NCBI GenBank assembly: GCA_023391285.1
Contig: JAEWBF010000060.1
Coordinates: 1 to 64,000 of the forward strand
Reading direction: 5' to 3'
DNA length: 64,000 nt
DNA from: Verrucomicrobiota bacterium
GTDB lineage: Bacteria > Verrucomicrobiota > Verrucomicrobiia > Opitutales > Opitutaceae
The notes under the pieces are model-generated. The model made no database searches and was not told the DNA's origin. It saw nothing but the letters and a program-made list of their open reading frames with translations. This document shows, one piece after another, positions 20,844-28,947 of this stretch. The position numbers were made by a program, and so were the translations under genes. Each line of letters begins with the position of its first letter. The stretch's first letter is position 1.

Positions 20844-21807
20844 AGCGAAAAAAACCGCGCGTCTGCGCCCGAAGCTTATCCGTCACAATCAAACCTTCCG
20901 CGCCCGGAAACGACTGGATGAACTCCAAACCTTTCTCGATCCCGAGCGCGAACGCCGTCGTCGACAACACCCCCGCCTGCAAACACGTGCCCGCAATCAC
21001 CGTCGCCTGCCGGCATCCATTCGCCACCGGCCGCCCCGTTCGCGGGTCGACGATGTGTCCGTAACCGACCCCGTCGATCACGACGCGCCGAATGTAATCA
21101 CCCGACGAAGCGATTCCGCGATCTCCCAACAACGCCACACTCCCATCCGCCGCTCCCGGATTCCTCGGATCCTCCAGCCCGATGTGCCACGCCGGCCTCC
21201 CCAACGGTCGCCCGACCGCACGCAGATCGTGACCGAAATCGACTAGCGCATTGGCGATGCTCAATTGCCTCGCGATCTGCGCCACCCGGTCGACCGCGAA
21301 CTCCTTCCCAAATCCCCCGAAGTCCAGCGCCATCCCCGCCTCCGGCAAAAACACGCGCCCCGGTTCACGCCTCACCTTCGGCCAACCCACCAGCCGTCGT
21401 GCCGCCGCGATTTCACCCTCATCCGGCAACGTCGGCTTCGGATTCCGATAATCCCAAAGCTTGATCAAGGGCAGCGCCGTGGGATCGAGCACACCTTGCG
21501 TCAGAAAATAAAGCGTGTCGCACAACGAGAGCAGCTGCTCCGTCTCGAAATCAATCTCCACCCAGTCCCGCCCCGCCGCCGCATTGATGCGGCTCAACAG
21601 ACTATCCGGACGAAACCTCGAATACTTCGCCTCAAACCCGGCTACCCACTCCACCGCGGCACGCTCAAACACCAGCGCCAACTGCGGTTCGTCGCACTCG
21701 TATTGGATTTCGCACGACGTCCCGAGCGCGCGAAACATCACCCGCCGCAGCGGCGCCGCTTCTTCAACCCTGCCCTTCGCCATCCCTGCTTGCATCGCCG
21801 CTTTCAT
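20830..21807 (-). CDS. apbE: FAD:protein FMN transferase
   Basis: 325 aa. ApbE enzymes move FMN from FAD onto a Thr/Ser of exported redox proteins, using Mg. Seen: FRALGTSCEIQY at the start, FEAKYSRFRPDSLLSRIN, MALDFGGFGKEFAVDRV (the GGxxKG-like FAD-binding core), NALVDFGHDLRAVGRP, and the metal-site region VGYGHIVDPRTGRPV and STTAFALGIEKG. No recognisable signal peptide or lipobox at the N terminus, unlike many exported ApbE proteins. It lies 6 bp after the DUF3570 gene. No FMN-bind domain protein is visible nearby, so its target is unknown. Confidence 0.92.
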   Translation of the reverse strand: MKAAMQAGMAKGRVEEAAPLRRVMFRALGTSCEIQYECDEPQLALVFERAAVEWVAGFEAKYSRFRPDSLLSRINAAAGRDWVEIDFETEQLLSLCDTLYFLTQGVLDPTALPLIKLWDYRNPKPTLPDEGEIAAARRLVGWPKVRREPGRVFLPEAGMALDFGGFGKEFAVDRVAQIARQLSIANALVDFGHDLRAVGRPLGRPAWHIGLEDPRNPGAADGSVALLGDRGIASSGDYIRRVVIDGVGYGHIVDPRTGRPVANGCRQATVIAGTCLQAGVLSTTAFALGIEKGLEFIQSFPGAEGLIVTDKLRAQTRGFFRYVVS

Positions 21808-21813
21808 CGCCGT

Positions 21814-22983
21814 TCACCACGCCAGCTTCACACCCACCGTCACGATCGTCGCCGTCGGATACATCCGCGCCGGCGTTCGATTTCCCGCTCCGCGCATTTC
21901 ATACCGCTCGATCGCGACATCGAACTGCCAGTGTTCATCCATCGACCAGATCGCCTTTAGGCCTAATGTTTCCGCGCGAAACGCCGACACGCGGTAATCC
22001 GCCGAGAAAAACGGTCCTGCCGGATTCGGCCGCGACGTCGGATCGATGTCTGTTCCCGTCAGATCCACCCGATAAAAATCCGCCGTCGTCTGATCGTAGA
22101 GCCGATACGACGGCCGCAGGATGAACCGCTCACCCAGCTTCTGAAACCACGCGAGCTCCACCGTGTGCGCGGTCGTCCCAAACGAATCGTCGAACAACCG
22201 ATAACTCGCCTCGACCGTCGCAGCCACTTCCGGCAGCGCACGGTTGATCGCCACATAGCCGATCCATTTCTCGCGCGAATCCGGACGATTCTCGTTAAAC
22301 GTCCGCGGCAGAAAAACACCTGGCGCGATCTCCGTAATCTTTTCAATCAACCGATACGGATCCGCATGAAACCCCGTGCTGCGGCCATACGAAACATTGA
22401 ACGTCACCGATGTCCGCGGATTCAGCAGCTGCGTCACGCCCACGATGAAATCCGCCGTCCGCTTCTTCACCCAATCCGTCTGGTAGAAAACGCGAATCTC
22501 ATCCTCCGTTCCTCCCGCACCGACGAGCAGCAGCGTGTTCTTCTGATTGAAGTCGAACTGCGTGTTCAACGACCAACCGTTCGAAACGTAATCGCTCTCC
22601 CGCGAATTCGCGAACCCCAGCGTTCCCAACACGCGCGAAAACTGCCGCGAAAAATCCGCACTCCACGCTTTCCGCCGATCCGAGATTTGCGCCAGCGGCA
22701 CCGGTCCATCCGGCGTGGTTGACGGTTGTCCCGTCGGCGTCGCGCCCGCCAACGAATCGATCGCGCCCATCACCTTCAACCGCATGTCCGTTCCGAGCTC
22801 CGCCTCCACCAAACCATAGTGCGTCTCCACGTGCATCCGATCCGCCTCCTCGCGGTAATCCGCGAACTTGTAGCTGATCGCATACGCCGCGCGCACCGCC
22901 CGCGGCGTCGCCAACGACAACAACGCCACCAACAACACCGTCCTCGGCGCTAGCGCAGCACTGGCAGAACAACGGGCTAACAT
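21814..22983 (-). CDS. DUF3570 outer-membrane protein
   Basis: 389 aa. A signal peptide (TVLLVALLSLATPRAVRA) is followed by repeated amphipathic strands ending in TVGVKLAW. Typical family pieces are SYKFADYREEADRMHVETHYGLVEAELG, a DSLAGATPTGQP block and DISDRRKAWSAD-like text. DUF3570 proteins are predicted barrels that co-occur with ApbE, a thioredoxin and DUF4266; the role is unknown. First gene of the operon. ATG at 22983 chosen over an in-frame TTG at 22998. It lies 109 bp downstream of gspM. Confidence 0.85.
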   Translation of the reverse strand: MLARCSASAALAPRTVLLVALLSLATPRAVRAAYAISYKFADYREEADRMHVETHYGLVEAELGTDMRLKVMGAIDSLAGATPTGQPSTTPDGPVPLAQISDRRKAWSADFSRQFSRVLGTLGFANSRESDYVSNGWSLNTQFDFNQKNTLLLVGAGGTEDEIRVFYQTDWVKKRTADFIVGVTQLLNPRTSVTFNVSYGRSTGFHADPYRLIEKITEIAPGVFLPRTFNENRPDSREKWIGYVAINRALPEVAATVEASYRLFDDSFGTTAHTVELAWFQKLGERFILRPSYRLYDQTTADFYRVDLTGTDIDPTSRPNPAGPFFSADYRVSAFRAETLGLKAIWSMDEHWQFDVAIERYEMRGAGNRTPARMYPTATIVTVGVKLAW

Positions 22984-23092
22984 GGTCGATCGCGGCAACG
23001 CTCCAAGCGACCACCGACCGCCTCAACCGCCCAATCGTAACGCTTTGGAAAGATTCGCCTCGCTGCCGGCCGTCAACGCCGCGGAATCGCGT

Positions 23093-23623
23093 TCACCGCA
23101 CAATCTCGACCGATGACACACGCAGCGCCGCAGTGAGATTCGCCGGATTGCTCGGCTCCGCTCGCAACGCGAATTGTTCGATCCCGATGTAAGGCGAGCG
23201 CCGCGCGATCGCCTCGTAAAACCGTCTCAACGCGTTCCAGTCCGCTCGCGCCAACGTAATTTGCACCGTGTGCACCGCGAACTGACCGCTGCGCTCCGTA
23301 TGCGGCGTGTCGTTCGTGAAATTCAGGCTGTGCTCACGAGCGAGCGCATTGAGTTCTCCGACGAGCCGCGTGTCGTCGAGCGTGCGCGACGGGTCAAGGT
23401 CCTGCACCGCCCGCACCGACGCCTCTTCGATCTCCACCCGATTCCGCAGCCACTCGCGTTGCTCCGCCAGTTCCGCCGTGACCGCCCGCATCGCCCGCCA
23501 ATCCCGGTTGGCGCGTTTGCTGTAATTGGAAGCCCACATCAACGCCCCCAGCGCAATGAACAGCACCAGCAGCACTTTCTCGCGCAGCAGCCGGCTCAGG
23601 AAAAATGCACGCAGCGATCTCAT
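23093..23623 (-). CDS. gspM: GspM-like T2SS assembly protein
   Basis: 176 aa. A single N-terminal TM (EKVLLVLFIALGALMWAS) is followed by a coiled coil (about 35-70) and a small alpha/beta domain with a ferredoxin-like pattern (FAVHTVQITLARADWNALRRFYEAIA). That is the layout of GspM/PilO proteins, and the gene is last in the G-H-I-J-K-L-M order. Assignment rests mostly on position and topology; overlap of 4 bp with gspL. Confidence 0.75.
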   Translation of the reverse strand: MRSLRAFFLSRLLREKVLLVLFIALGALMWASNYSKRANRDWRAMRAVTAELAEQREWLRNRVEIEEASVRAVQDLDPSRTLDDTRLVGELNALAREHSLNFTNDTPHTERSGQFAVHTVQITLARADWNALRRFYEAIARRSPYIGIEQFALRAEPSNPANLTAALRVSSVEIVR

Positions 23624-24762
23624 GGCGTGGAAGCGGATGATCTCAGCATCTCAGGTTTGAACGTCACCACCACGGTGAAGTTGATCGTATTGTCCCGCGC
23701 CCGCTGGTCCGGCACGTCCACCCGCTCAACCTGCGGCAGCGCACTCAACGCCGCGCGATAAGTCGCCACCGCCGCCGGCTGCGTCGTGCGCGCCTCGATC
23801 GTCAGGCTGTTCAACCCGCCCGTGGAAGCGCGGATGAATTGCACCGCATTCGGCCGCGCCAACGGCCCCACCACGTCGAGCATCTCGAAGGGCAGCAACC
23901 GCTTCGTCGACAACTCACGAATGCGCGTCGTCAGATTCTGTGCCGCCTCGATTTTCTGCACCAACGGCCGTTGCGCATCCGCCTGCGTTTGCCGCGACGT
24001 CTGCCAAAAACTCGCTCCCACCAACGCCAACTCCCCCACCGCGAGCAGCAACAACAGAACCGCAAATCCAAGGAACGTCCGCCACAACGCGAGATCCCGC
24101 GCCCGCGCCCGCCGCAACGCCGTCAACGCCTCCTTGTCCCGCACGTCCATCGCGCCCGCTTGCGCGAGCACCACCCGCGACTCGATCGCTCCAGAACGAA
24201 ACACCACCTCGCGATCGCTGCCGTCCGAATCCACCTCCGGCGCTCCGTCGACCACCGTGATGCGATTCCGTGGAAATGCCGCCTGCAGCTCCGATTGCAT
24301 GCGACGGCGTTCTTCATCGCCCGCTTCCGCCGGAATGGACCTAAACTCGACTTTCGCTGGCACCACCCCGCCGTCCCAATGCAGCGCCGTCAGTCCTTCC
24401 GCCGACGGCAGCACGACCGTGGTGTGCGGTTGCACCGGCGCCCCGAGCACGGCGGCAAAAGTCGGCAGCACCAGTTCGGCCTGGTCCCATTCCGCCGTCT
24501 GATCCGTCGTAAAGCGCCGCCGATAGGCCGCAAACACCAGCGCCCGCTCCGAACCTTCCGGCCAGAAATAACCGTGATACAACTGCGCCGGCGGAAACGG
24601 CGAAAGCGTTTCCAGCGCCAATTCAACCTGCTCTCCCACCGCCGCCGCCGTCGCTCCCGGCGCCACGGGAATGCAGCGGGTAAAAAAAACGGCATCGGAC
24701 AACAACACCACGCGGGGCAGTGGCGGGCCGGCCTTGAGCGTCTTCAGGAGCGGAAGGGTCAT
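23620..24762 (-). CDS. gspL: GspL-like T2SS assembly protein
   Basis: 380 aa. The cytoplasmic part (about 1-220) has the weak actin-like pattern of GspL. A TM follows at about 230-255 (FLGFAVLLLLLAVGELALVGASFW), then a coiled coil and a PilN/GspL periplasmic domain (about 275-380; FEMLDVVGPLARPNAVQFIRA). In the family it recruits GspE to the membrane platform. It overlaps gspK and gspM by 4 bp each. Confidence 0.75.
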   Translation of the reverse strand: MTLPLLKTLKAGPPLPRVVLLSDAVFFTRCIPVAPGATAAAVGEQVELALETLSPFPPAQLYHGYFWPEGSERALVFAAYRRRFTTDQTAEWDQAELVLPTFAAVLGAPVQPHTTVVLPSAEGLTALHWDGGVVPAKVEFRSIPAEAGDEERRRMQSELQAAFPRNRITVVDGAPEVDSDGSDREVVFRSGAIESRVVLAQAGAMDVRDKEALTALRRARARDLALWRTFLGFAVLLLLLAVGELALVGASFWQTSRQTQADAQRPLVQKIEAAQNLTTRIRELSTKRLLPFEMLDVVGPLARPNAVQFIRASTGGLNSLTIEARTTQPAAVATYRAALSALPQVERVDVPDQRARDNTINFTVVVTFKPEMLRSSASTP

Positions 24763-25904
24763 GCGTTCGTCGGTCCGGGAGGGACAGCTGAAATCTCAGC
24801 ATTCTCCCTGATTTCCAAGAGCGTAAATGGATATCGCAGTTTTTTTCCAGCAGACGAAGCGGAACCCGCCTCCCCTCTTTGCGTTTCGGCATCTTCCTTG
24901 TTCGAACTATCCGCCGGCTGTTCCTTCGTCGGATCGGGGCCTTTGGACGGCTCCACCGCCTTGGCGCCCCCTTCGGGCGCGATCACCACCGATACTTTGA
25001 ACTCCGACCGGCCTTCGCGAATCGTCACGTTCACTCGCAACGCGCTGATTTCTGTGCCCGCTCCCGCCGGCAAAGCTCCCGCCCCCACCAGCGCCGCCAG
25101 TTGGTCGGGCGACTCGAAGTAACCAGGACCAGAATACGCGCGATCTCCCGTCCCGCGCAGATAGTCCGCCACACGCCTTTGTTGCGAGGGATCGCCCACG
25201 CCAAACGCCGAAAGCACATCCCCGCGGCCGCCATTCACGTTGGTCTGCTTGAAATCATAAAGCGACGTCGCCTCCACGAAGCGCCGCCACAACTCGTTCG
25301 GCCGCCCACTTTCATCGTAGAACAACGTCCGCACATGCTCGATCGCCGCCAGCTCTTGATAGCTGCGGAGCGAACGATGCGGCGGCCGATACGGCAGCGG
25401 ACCATTCTCGTAATCGGGCGCGAGCGCCGTCGCATTCACGTGATCCGCCCGCATCCAACCCATCAACGCGTCCACCAGCCTTTCCGCGTCCGCCTGCGAC
25501 AGCTCCCACGCTTCGAACAAATTCATCAGCGTCGCCGCGTCCGCCTGCGGCAGGGAAATCTTTCCACTTTCATCTTCGAACGAAATCTCCGCGACGCGGC
25601 CGTTCGCCGGCGCCCAACCTGCAAACCCCAGCGGATCGCCCCAACCTTCCGCCGGACTGCGCAAACCGCCGTTCGCGATGCGAAAGTCCTCCAGCACCGC
25701 CAACGTCACATCGAGCGCCGAATACGCCTCGACGCGCAAGCGCCGCGCCGTCGCGTCGCGCGCTTCGACAATCAAATCATCTCCCGCTCGCTCCACGAAG
25801 AGGATCAATGCCGTCGACACGAACAAGATCGTCACCAGCACAATCACGAGCACCGACGCGCGGGTCGGTCGCAAGCAAGGGGAATGGGGATACAGCGCGC
25901 GCAC
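24759..25904 (-). CDS. gspK: GspK-like minor pseudopilin
   Basis: 381 aa, the large size typical of GspK, the tip pseudopilin. The hydrophobic N-terminal helix ASVLVIVLVTILFVSTALILF comes after a short basic leader. The helix lacks the usual glutamate at position 5, as is common in GspK. The body has the helical SAM-like region (DAATLMNLFEAWELSQADAERLVDALMGW). The C-terminal 60 residues (GPDPTKEQPADSSNKEDAETQ) are an unusual charged extension. Confidence 0.82.
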   Translation of the reverse strand: MRALYPHSPCLRPTRASVLVIVLVTILFVSTALILFVERAGDDLIVEARDATARRLRVEAYSALDVTLAVLEDFRIANGGLRSPAEGWGDPLGFAGWAPANGRVAEISFEDESGKISLPQADAATLMNLFEAWELSQADAERLVDALMGWMRADHVNATALAPDYENGPLPYRPPHRSLRSYQELAAIEHVRTLFYDESGRPNELWRRFVEATSLYDFKQTNVNGGRGDVLSAFGVGDPSQQRRVADYLRGTGDRAYSGPGYFESPDQLAALVGAGALPAGAGTEISALRVNVTIREGRSEFKVSVVIAPEGGAKAVEPSKGPDPTKEQPADSSNKEDAETQRGEAGSASSAGKKLRYPFTLLEIRENAEISAVPPGPTNA

Positions 25905-25905
25905 G

Positions 25906-26589
25906 TCAGAAATTGGGCAACGCCTCCGGCGGCGACGGCAGCGTGATCACCGTTTCCCGCGTCAGTTTCCCATACGTGAACTTCAGCCGCAGCCGCTGCG
26001 GCGTCAGGTAAGTATCCATGCCTTCACGACGAAGCTGCGTCTCGCTCTTCCAGGTCTTGAACTCGGGGTCGTAGTAATCGTAGGCCAGCCCGCTCACGAG
26101 CGGCGACACCACCGTCTCGCGCGGCGGATCTTCCTCGAACCGCGTTTCCAACCTCGAATGCCAGAGCAGGCAAAGTCCGTCGCGATCGCGCACCTGCAGT
26201 GAACAAACGACCTCCGGCAACGGCTGCTCCGGCCACTTCAGCAAACGACTGCCCTGCGGCAATTCGAAGGTGAGCAAGTGCTCGCTCATGCCGCTCGAAG
26301 GACGAATCTCCTTCGGAGCGATCGGCGCATCCCCCGCTTTGACGGCCGGCGGGAACGCCGCCGTGCGCAACTCGTTCTCGAGGTAACGCGTGACCGCGCG
26401 CACGTGCTGCTCGAACAAACGCACTTCCGCATTTCGCCCCCACAACTCTCCCATCGAGAAGACAAAGGTGTTCAACGCCACCAGCACCAGCCCCACGAGC
26501 GCCAGCGCCATCAAAATCTCCAGCAACGTGAAACCACGCAGTTCGCGACCGCCGCCGGAACGATCAGAAAAACGGATACGCGCTTTCAT
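25906..26589 (-). CDS. gspJ: GspJ-like minor pseudopilin
   Basis: 227 aa. Prepilin leader with cleavage motif LRG/FTLLEILMALALVG, then a helix and a beta-rich globular domain (AVTRYLENELRTAAFPPAV). Processed by prepilin peptidase and assembled in the pseudopilus tip with GspI and GspK. ATG at 26589 chosen because the leader starts there; the start overlaps the gspI stop (ATGA). Confidence 0.85.
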   Translation of the reverse strand: MKARIRFSDRSGGGRELRGFTLLEILMALALVGLVLVALNTFVFSMGELWGRNAEVRLFEQHVRAVTRYLENELRTAAFPPAVKAGDAPIAPKEIRPSSGMSEHLLTFELPQGSRLLKWPEQPLPEVVCSLQVRDRDGLCLLWHSRLETRFEEDPPRETVVSPLVSGLAYDYYDPEFKTWKSETQLRREGMDTYLTPQRLRLKFTYGKLTRETVITLPSPPEALPNF

Positions 26590-27041
26590 GGCGTTCGCTT
26601 CTGCTTCAGCTCGAGAATCCGCGACTTCGACTCCTCGCGCAGCTTGGCGCTTTCGTCGCCCTCCGACCACGTGGGTCGCAGCACGTAGAACTCCTCGCGA
26701 TGGGGTGCCGGCGTGGGCGGCGTGCCCGCTTCGCTGATCTCGCAAACGAAAGCGACGTGGAACAGGTCGGCCGTGGTCGTCGGCTCGATTTCCGCGCGCC
26801 ACCGCACGCGACCACCATCCGCCGTCTCGAAGTCACCGCCTTCTTCCGCCTTCTCGCGTTCCGGCTCGACGAGCAGCAGACTGCGCGCGAAACGAATGTC
26901 CTCCTCGCGAACGTTGCTCCGCCCCGCGATCTCGTAGGCGTTCAGCACGTTCAGATAAGCCGCCGCCAGCGCCACCGCGGCCACCGCGAACACCGCGAGC
27001 GCGACCATCACTTCCACCAACGTGAAGCCACGGCGTCGCAT
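26586..27041 (-). CDS. gspI: GspI-like minor pseudopilin
   Basis: 151 aa. Leader MRRRG/FTLVEVMVALAVFAVAAVAL carries the G/F cleavage site and Glu5 of type IV pilin-like proteins. The remainder is a short beta-rich domain (RVRWRAEIEPTTTADLFHVAF). ATG at 27041 is the start. Order and size support GspI. Confidence 0.83.
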   Translation of the reverse strand: MRRRGFTLVEVMVALAVFAVAAVALAAAYLNVLNAYEIAGRSNVREEDIRFARSLLLVEPEREKAEEGGDFETADGGRVRWRAEIEPTTTADLFHVAFVCEISEAGTPPTPAPHREEFYVLRPTWSEGDESAKLREESKSRILELKQKRTP

Positions 27042-27042
27042 G

Positions 27043-27573
27043 TCAGGGGTTCTCCTCCAGGAGCATCGCCGCACATGTCCACGGATCGATCGCGATCACC
27101 TTCGCGGGTCCCGTCGTGCGAAACTGCACGCGAAACGGCGAACAGGTTCCATCGGGATAAAACGTGACGCTTTCGATCGTCTCCGACTCGACCAACTGTC
27201 CGCCAATCAGAAGCGCGCCGCCGGTCGACCGCGCCGGCAGCAAATCGATCGTGAGTTCGCGCGGACCTTCGACCGGAAAATTCTGCTCCGCGCCGGCCTG
27301 AGCGACCACGAAACGCTTCTCTTTCTCATCGAAGCTCAATCCAATCTCCGTCTGCGTTTTGAGCGCCGTCCGCCGGGCGGTGCGGGTCGCTTCCCAAAAA
27401 ACTTCTTCAGGCGTGCGCGGCCGCGAATCGATCAGGTTAGTGCCCGCAGTGATCAGCGACGCGCTCAACAGCCCGATCAACGCGAGTGCCAGCAGGATTT
27501 CCAGCAGCGTGAACCCCGCCGGGCAGGCGCGGCGGAAGCGAGCGGGCGTGGTTCGTCCTTCCTGCCCGGACAT
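27043..27573 (-). CDS. gspH: GspH-like minor pseudopilin
   Basis: 176 aa. Prepilin motif CPAG/FTLLEILLALALIGLLSAS after a 19-residue basic leader. The globular domain has IGLSFDEKEKRFVV and the FYPDGTCSPFRVQF end typical of GspH/FimT. One base separates its stop codon from the gspI start. Confidence 0.84.
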   Translation of the reverse strand: MSGQEGRTTPARFRRACPAGFTLLEILLALALIGLLSASLITAGTNLIDSRPRTPEEVFWEATRTARRTALKTQTEIGLSFDEKEKRFVVAQAGAEQNFPVEGPRELTIDLLPARSTGGALLIGGQLVESETIESVTFYPDGTCSPFRVQFRTTGPAKVIAIDPWTCAAMLLEENP

Positions 27574-27576
27574 CCG

Positions 27577-28035
27577 CTAATTTCCCCCGGACCAGTTGCC
27601 GATATCGTCCTGCGTCCCCTCGGTCTTGTCCGGCCCTTTCGAAAAGATGTCGTAACTCGATTTGTTCTTCGTCCCCGGATAACGATAAACATACGTCTCG
27701 CCCCAGGGATCGACCGGCACCTTGCCCCCTTCCAGATAGGGGCCGCGCCACTGATCCGCGCGATTTCCCGGCGCGGAGACCAGCGCCTGCAGCCCCTCGG
27801 CCGTCGACGGATAATCGCCCATGTGAATGCGATAGCTCGTGAGCGGAAGCTTGATGGACTCGCTGACGAACAGCTTCGCGGTCGACGTCTGAGCGCCGCC
27901 GAACACGCCTTCCAAGTTCGTGACCGCAAGCCCGACCAGCAGGCCGAGAATCGCAAGAGCGATCATGATTTCCAGGAGCGTGAACGCGCGACGACTCGCG
28001 CGCCTAAAACGTTGGATCGAGCAGGAACAAGACAT
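27577..28035 (-). CDS. gspG: Type II secretion major pseudopilin
   Basis: 152 aa. Leader MSCSCSIQRFRRASRRA/FTLLEIMIALAILGLLVGLAV; residue -1 is alanine instead of the usual glycine. The C-terminal domain has the GspG signature set YPSTAEGLQALV, GPYLEGGKVPVDPWGETYVYRYPG and SYDIFSKGPD, which contains the calcium-binding loop of the family. First gene of the - strand gsp operon; its upstream region abuts the GIY-YIG/tRNA repeat array. Confidence 0.93.
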   Translation of the reverse strand: MSCSCSIQRFRRASRRAFTLLEIMIALAILGLLVGLAVTNLEGVFGGAQTSTAKLFVSESIKLPLTSYRIHMGDYPSTAEGLQALVSAPGNRADQWRGPYLEGGKVPVDPWGETYVYRYPGTKNKSSYDIFSKGPDKTEGTQDDIGNWSGGN

Positions 28036-28139
28036 GAGAGCAAGACATTGGCCTCAACCGGCAAGTTGTCGAGACGCGCTCCAACCCCCGATTGTTTCCA
28101 CAAATTCCCCGCCGCTCCGGAAAGCTTTTATCCTTCCGT

Positions 28140-28203
28140 TGGTGCCCCCGCCCGGACTTGAACCGGGATAGGCCCCGACAAGTCGGGGCTGCTCTATCCG
28201 AGC
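28140..28203 (-). other. tRNA 3'-part remnant A
   Basis: On the - strand this reads GCTCGGATAGAGC (D-arm with a shortened loop), then a GCCCC...GGGGC stem with an 8-base loop GACTTGTC in place of the anticodon arm, then a perfect T-arm and 3' acceptor strand ending CACCA. It is identical to tRNA-Arg(CCT) from the T-arm to CCA. The 5' acceptor strand is absent, so it cannot fold as a full tRNA. Confidence 0.8.
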
Positions 28204-28441
28204 GTCTCGCTTCCTCTGAGGAACTCCAGAGCTTTGGCGGGATTCTTCCATTTCTTCAATCTCCGCTCCACCACCACCGCTTCATGCGCGGTGTCAAAGC
28301 TCCGGTATGCCGCAAATTCGAGGCTCCCCTTCATCTTCCGGGTGGTCCGGCCCGATGTTGTGCCATGCGAACCTCCAAGTCGGACGTCGCACCGATGTAG
28401 TGCCGTCCACTTTCGTCACGAAGCATATAGACCCAGTGCAT
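28194..28441 (-). pseudogene. GIY-YIG nuclease, frameshifted copy
   Basis: The first 32 residues (MHWVYMLRDESGRHYIGATS...) are identical to the intact copy. A 10-bp deletion at about 28349 then shifts the frame, and translation ends after GPPGR. The downstream remainder, including the ERRLKKWKNP catalytic-helix code, is still present out of frame down to the TAG inside the tRNA remnant. Start ATG is 8 bp after the CCA of remnant B. Confidence 0.8.
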
Positions 28442-28449
28442 CACAACGC

Positions 28450-28513
28450 TGGTGCCCCCGCCCGGACTTGAACCGGGATAGGCCCCGACAAGTCGGGGCT
28501 GCTCTATCCGAGC
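28450..28513 (-). other. tRNA 3'-part remnant B
   Basis: The same sequence as remnant A: D-arm, aberrant anticodon-like hairpin, intact T-arm and CCA end. The intact GIY-YIG ORF ends inside its D-arm: the TAG stop codon at 28504-28506 is part of GGATAGAGC. Confidence 0.8.
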
Positions 28514-28761
28514 CTCTCGCCTCCTCTGAGGAACTCCAGAGCTTTCACGGGATTCTTCCATTTCTTCAATCTCCGCTCCACCACCACCGCTTCATGCGCG
28601 GTGTCAAAGCTCCGGTATGCCGCAAGTTCGAGGCTCCCCTTCATCCTCCGGGTGGTCTGAGTTCCCCCGGCCCGATGTTGTGCCATGCGAACCTCCAAGT
28701 CGGACGTCGCACCGATGTAGTGCCGTCCACTCTCGTCACGAAGCATATAAACCCAGTGCAT
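28504..28761 (-). CDS. Small GIY-YIG nuclease family protein
   Basis: 85 aa, the size of a stand-alone YhbQ/UvrC-N-like GIY-YIG domain. Catalytic positions are all visible: Y5 (WVYML), Y15 (HYIG), R25 and H29 (LEVRMAQH) and metal-ligand E62 (VVVERRLKKWKNP). No DNA-binding extension is present. The ATG lies 8 bp after the tRNA-Arg CCA and lacks a clear ribosome-binding site; the stop lies in the D-arm of a tRNA remnant. It is probably cotranscribed with the tRNA. Substrate unknown. Confidence 0.8.
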   Translation of the reverse strand: MHWVYMLRDESGRHYIGATSDLEVRMAQHRAGGTQTTRRMKGSLELAAYRSFDTAHEAVVVERRLKKWKNPVKALEFLRGGERLG

Positions 28762-28769
28762 TATCCCGT

Positions 28770-28845
28770 TGGTGCCCCCGCCCGGACTTGAACCGGGATG
28801 GGCGGTTTAGGAAACCGCTGCTCTATCCAGTTGAGCTACGGGGAC
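28770..28845 (-). tRNA. tRNA-Arg (CCT anticodon)
   Basis: 76 nt including an encoded CCA. Acceptor GTCCCCG pairs with CGGGGGC, D-arm GCTC/GAGC, anticodon arm GCGGT-TTCCTAA-ACCGC (anticodon CCT, reads AGG), T-arm CCCGG-TTCAAGT-CCGGG. All arms fold. It is divergent from rpsR and serves as the head of the GIY-YIG tandem array. Confidence 0.93.
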
Positions 28846-28902
28846 GCACGACGCGCCCAAGATGGACGCATGCCGGGGACGATTGCATCTCAAAAATGCA
28901 CG

Positions 28903-28931
28903 TTGACATCCCGCCCTCGAAAACACTGTCT
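28903..28931 (+). promoter_or_regulatory. Possible rpsR promoter
   Basis: A perfect TTGACA lies at 28903-28908, 40 bp before the rpsR ATG. The -10 region (ACTGTC/TGTCTT) is weak, so this is only a candidate. Confidence 0.3.
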
Positions 28932-28947
28932 TGCTCCTTTTTCCGAC

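Larger units (their letters stand above)
28140..28449 (-). repeat. Tandem GIY-YIG/tRNA-remnant unit 1 (310 bp)
   Basis: It holds a broken GIY-YIG ORF and tRNA remnant A. It matches unit 2 apart from roughly ten base changes and a 10-bp deletion. Unit 2 plus the true tRNA lie directly upstream. Confidence 0.85.
28450..28769 (-). repeat. Tandem GIY-YIG/tRNA-remnant unit 2 (320 bp)
   Basis: It holds the intact GIY-YIG gene and tRNA remnant B and begins right at the CCA end of tRNA-Arg. The direct repeats of the tRNA 3' end at 28140, 28450 and 28770 bound the two units. Confidence 0.85.

Noticed and set aside
28140..28203. Functional tRNA genes at the two remnant sites
   Set aside because: No 5' acceptor strand, and the anticodon arm has an eight-base loop; they cannot form a complete cloverleaf.
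28140..28769. CRISPR array
   Set aside because: Only two long repeat units with coding content, no spacers of equal size and no cas genes; it is a tandem duplication.
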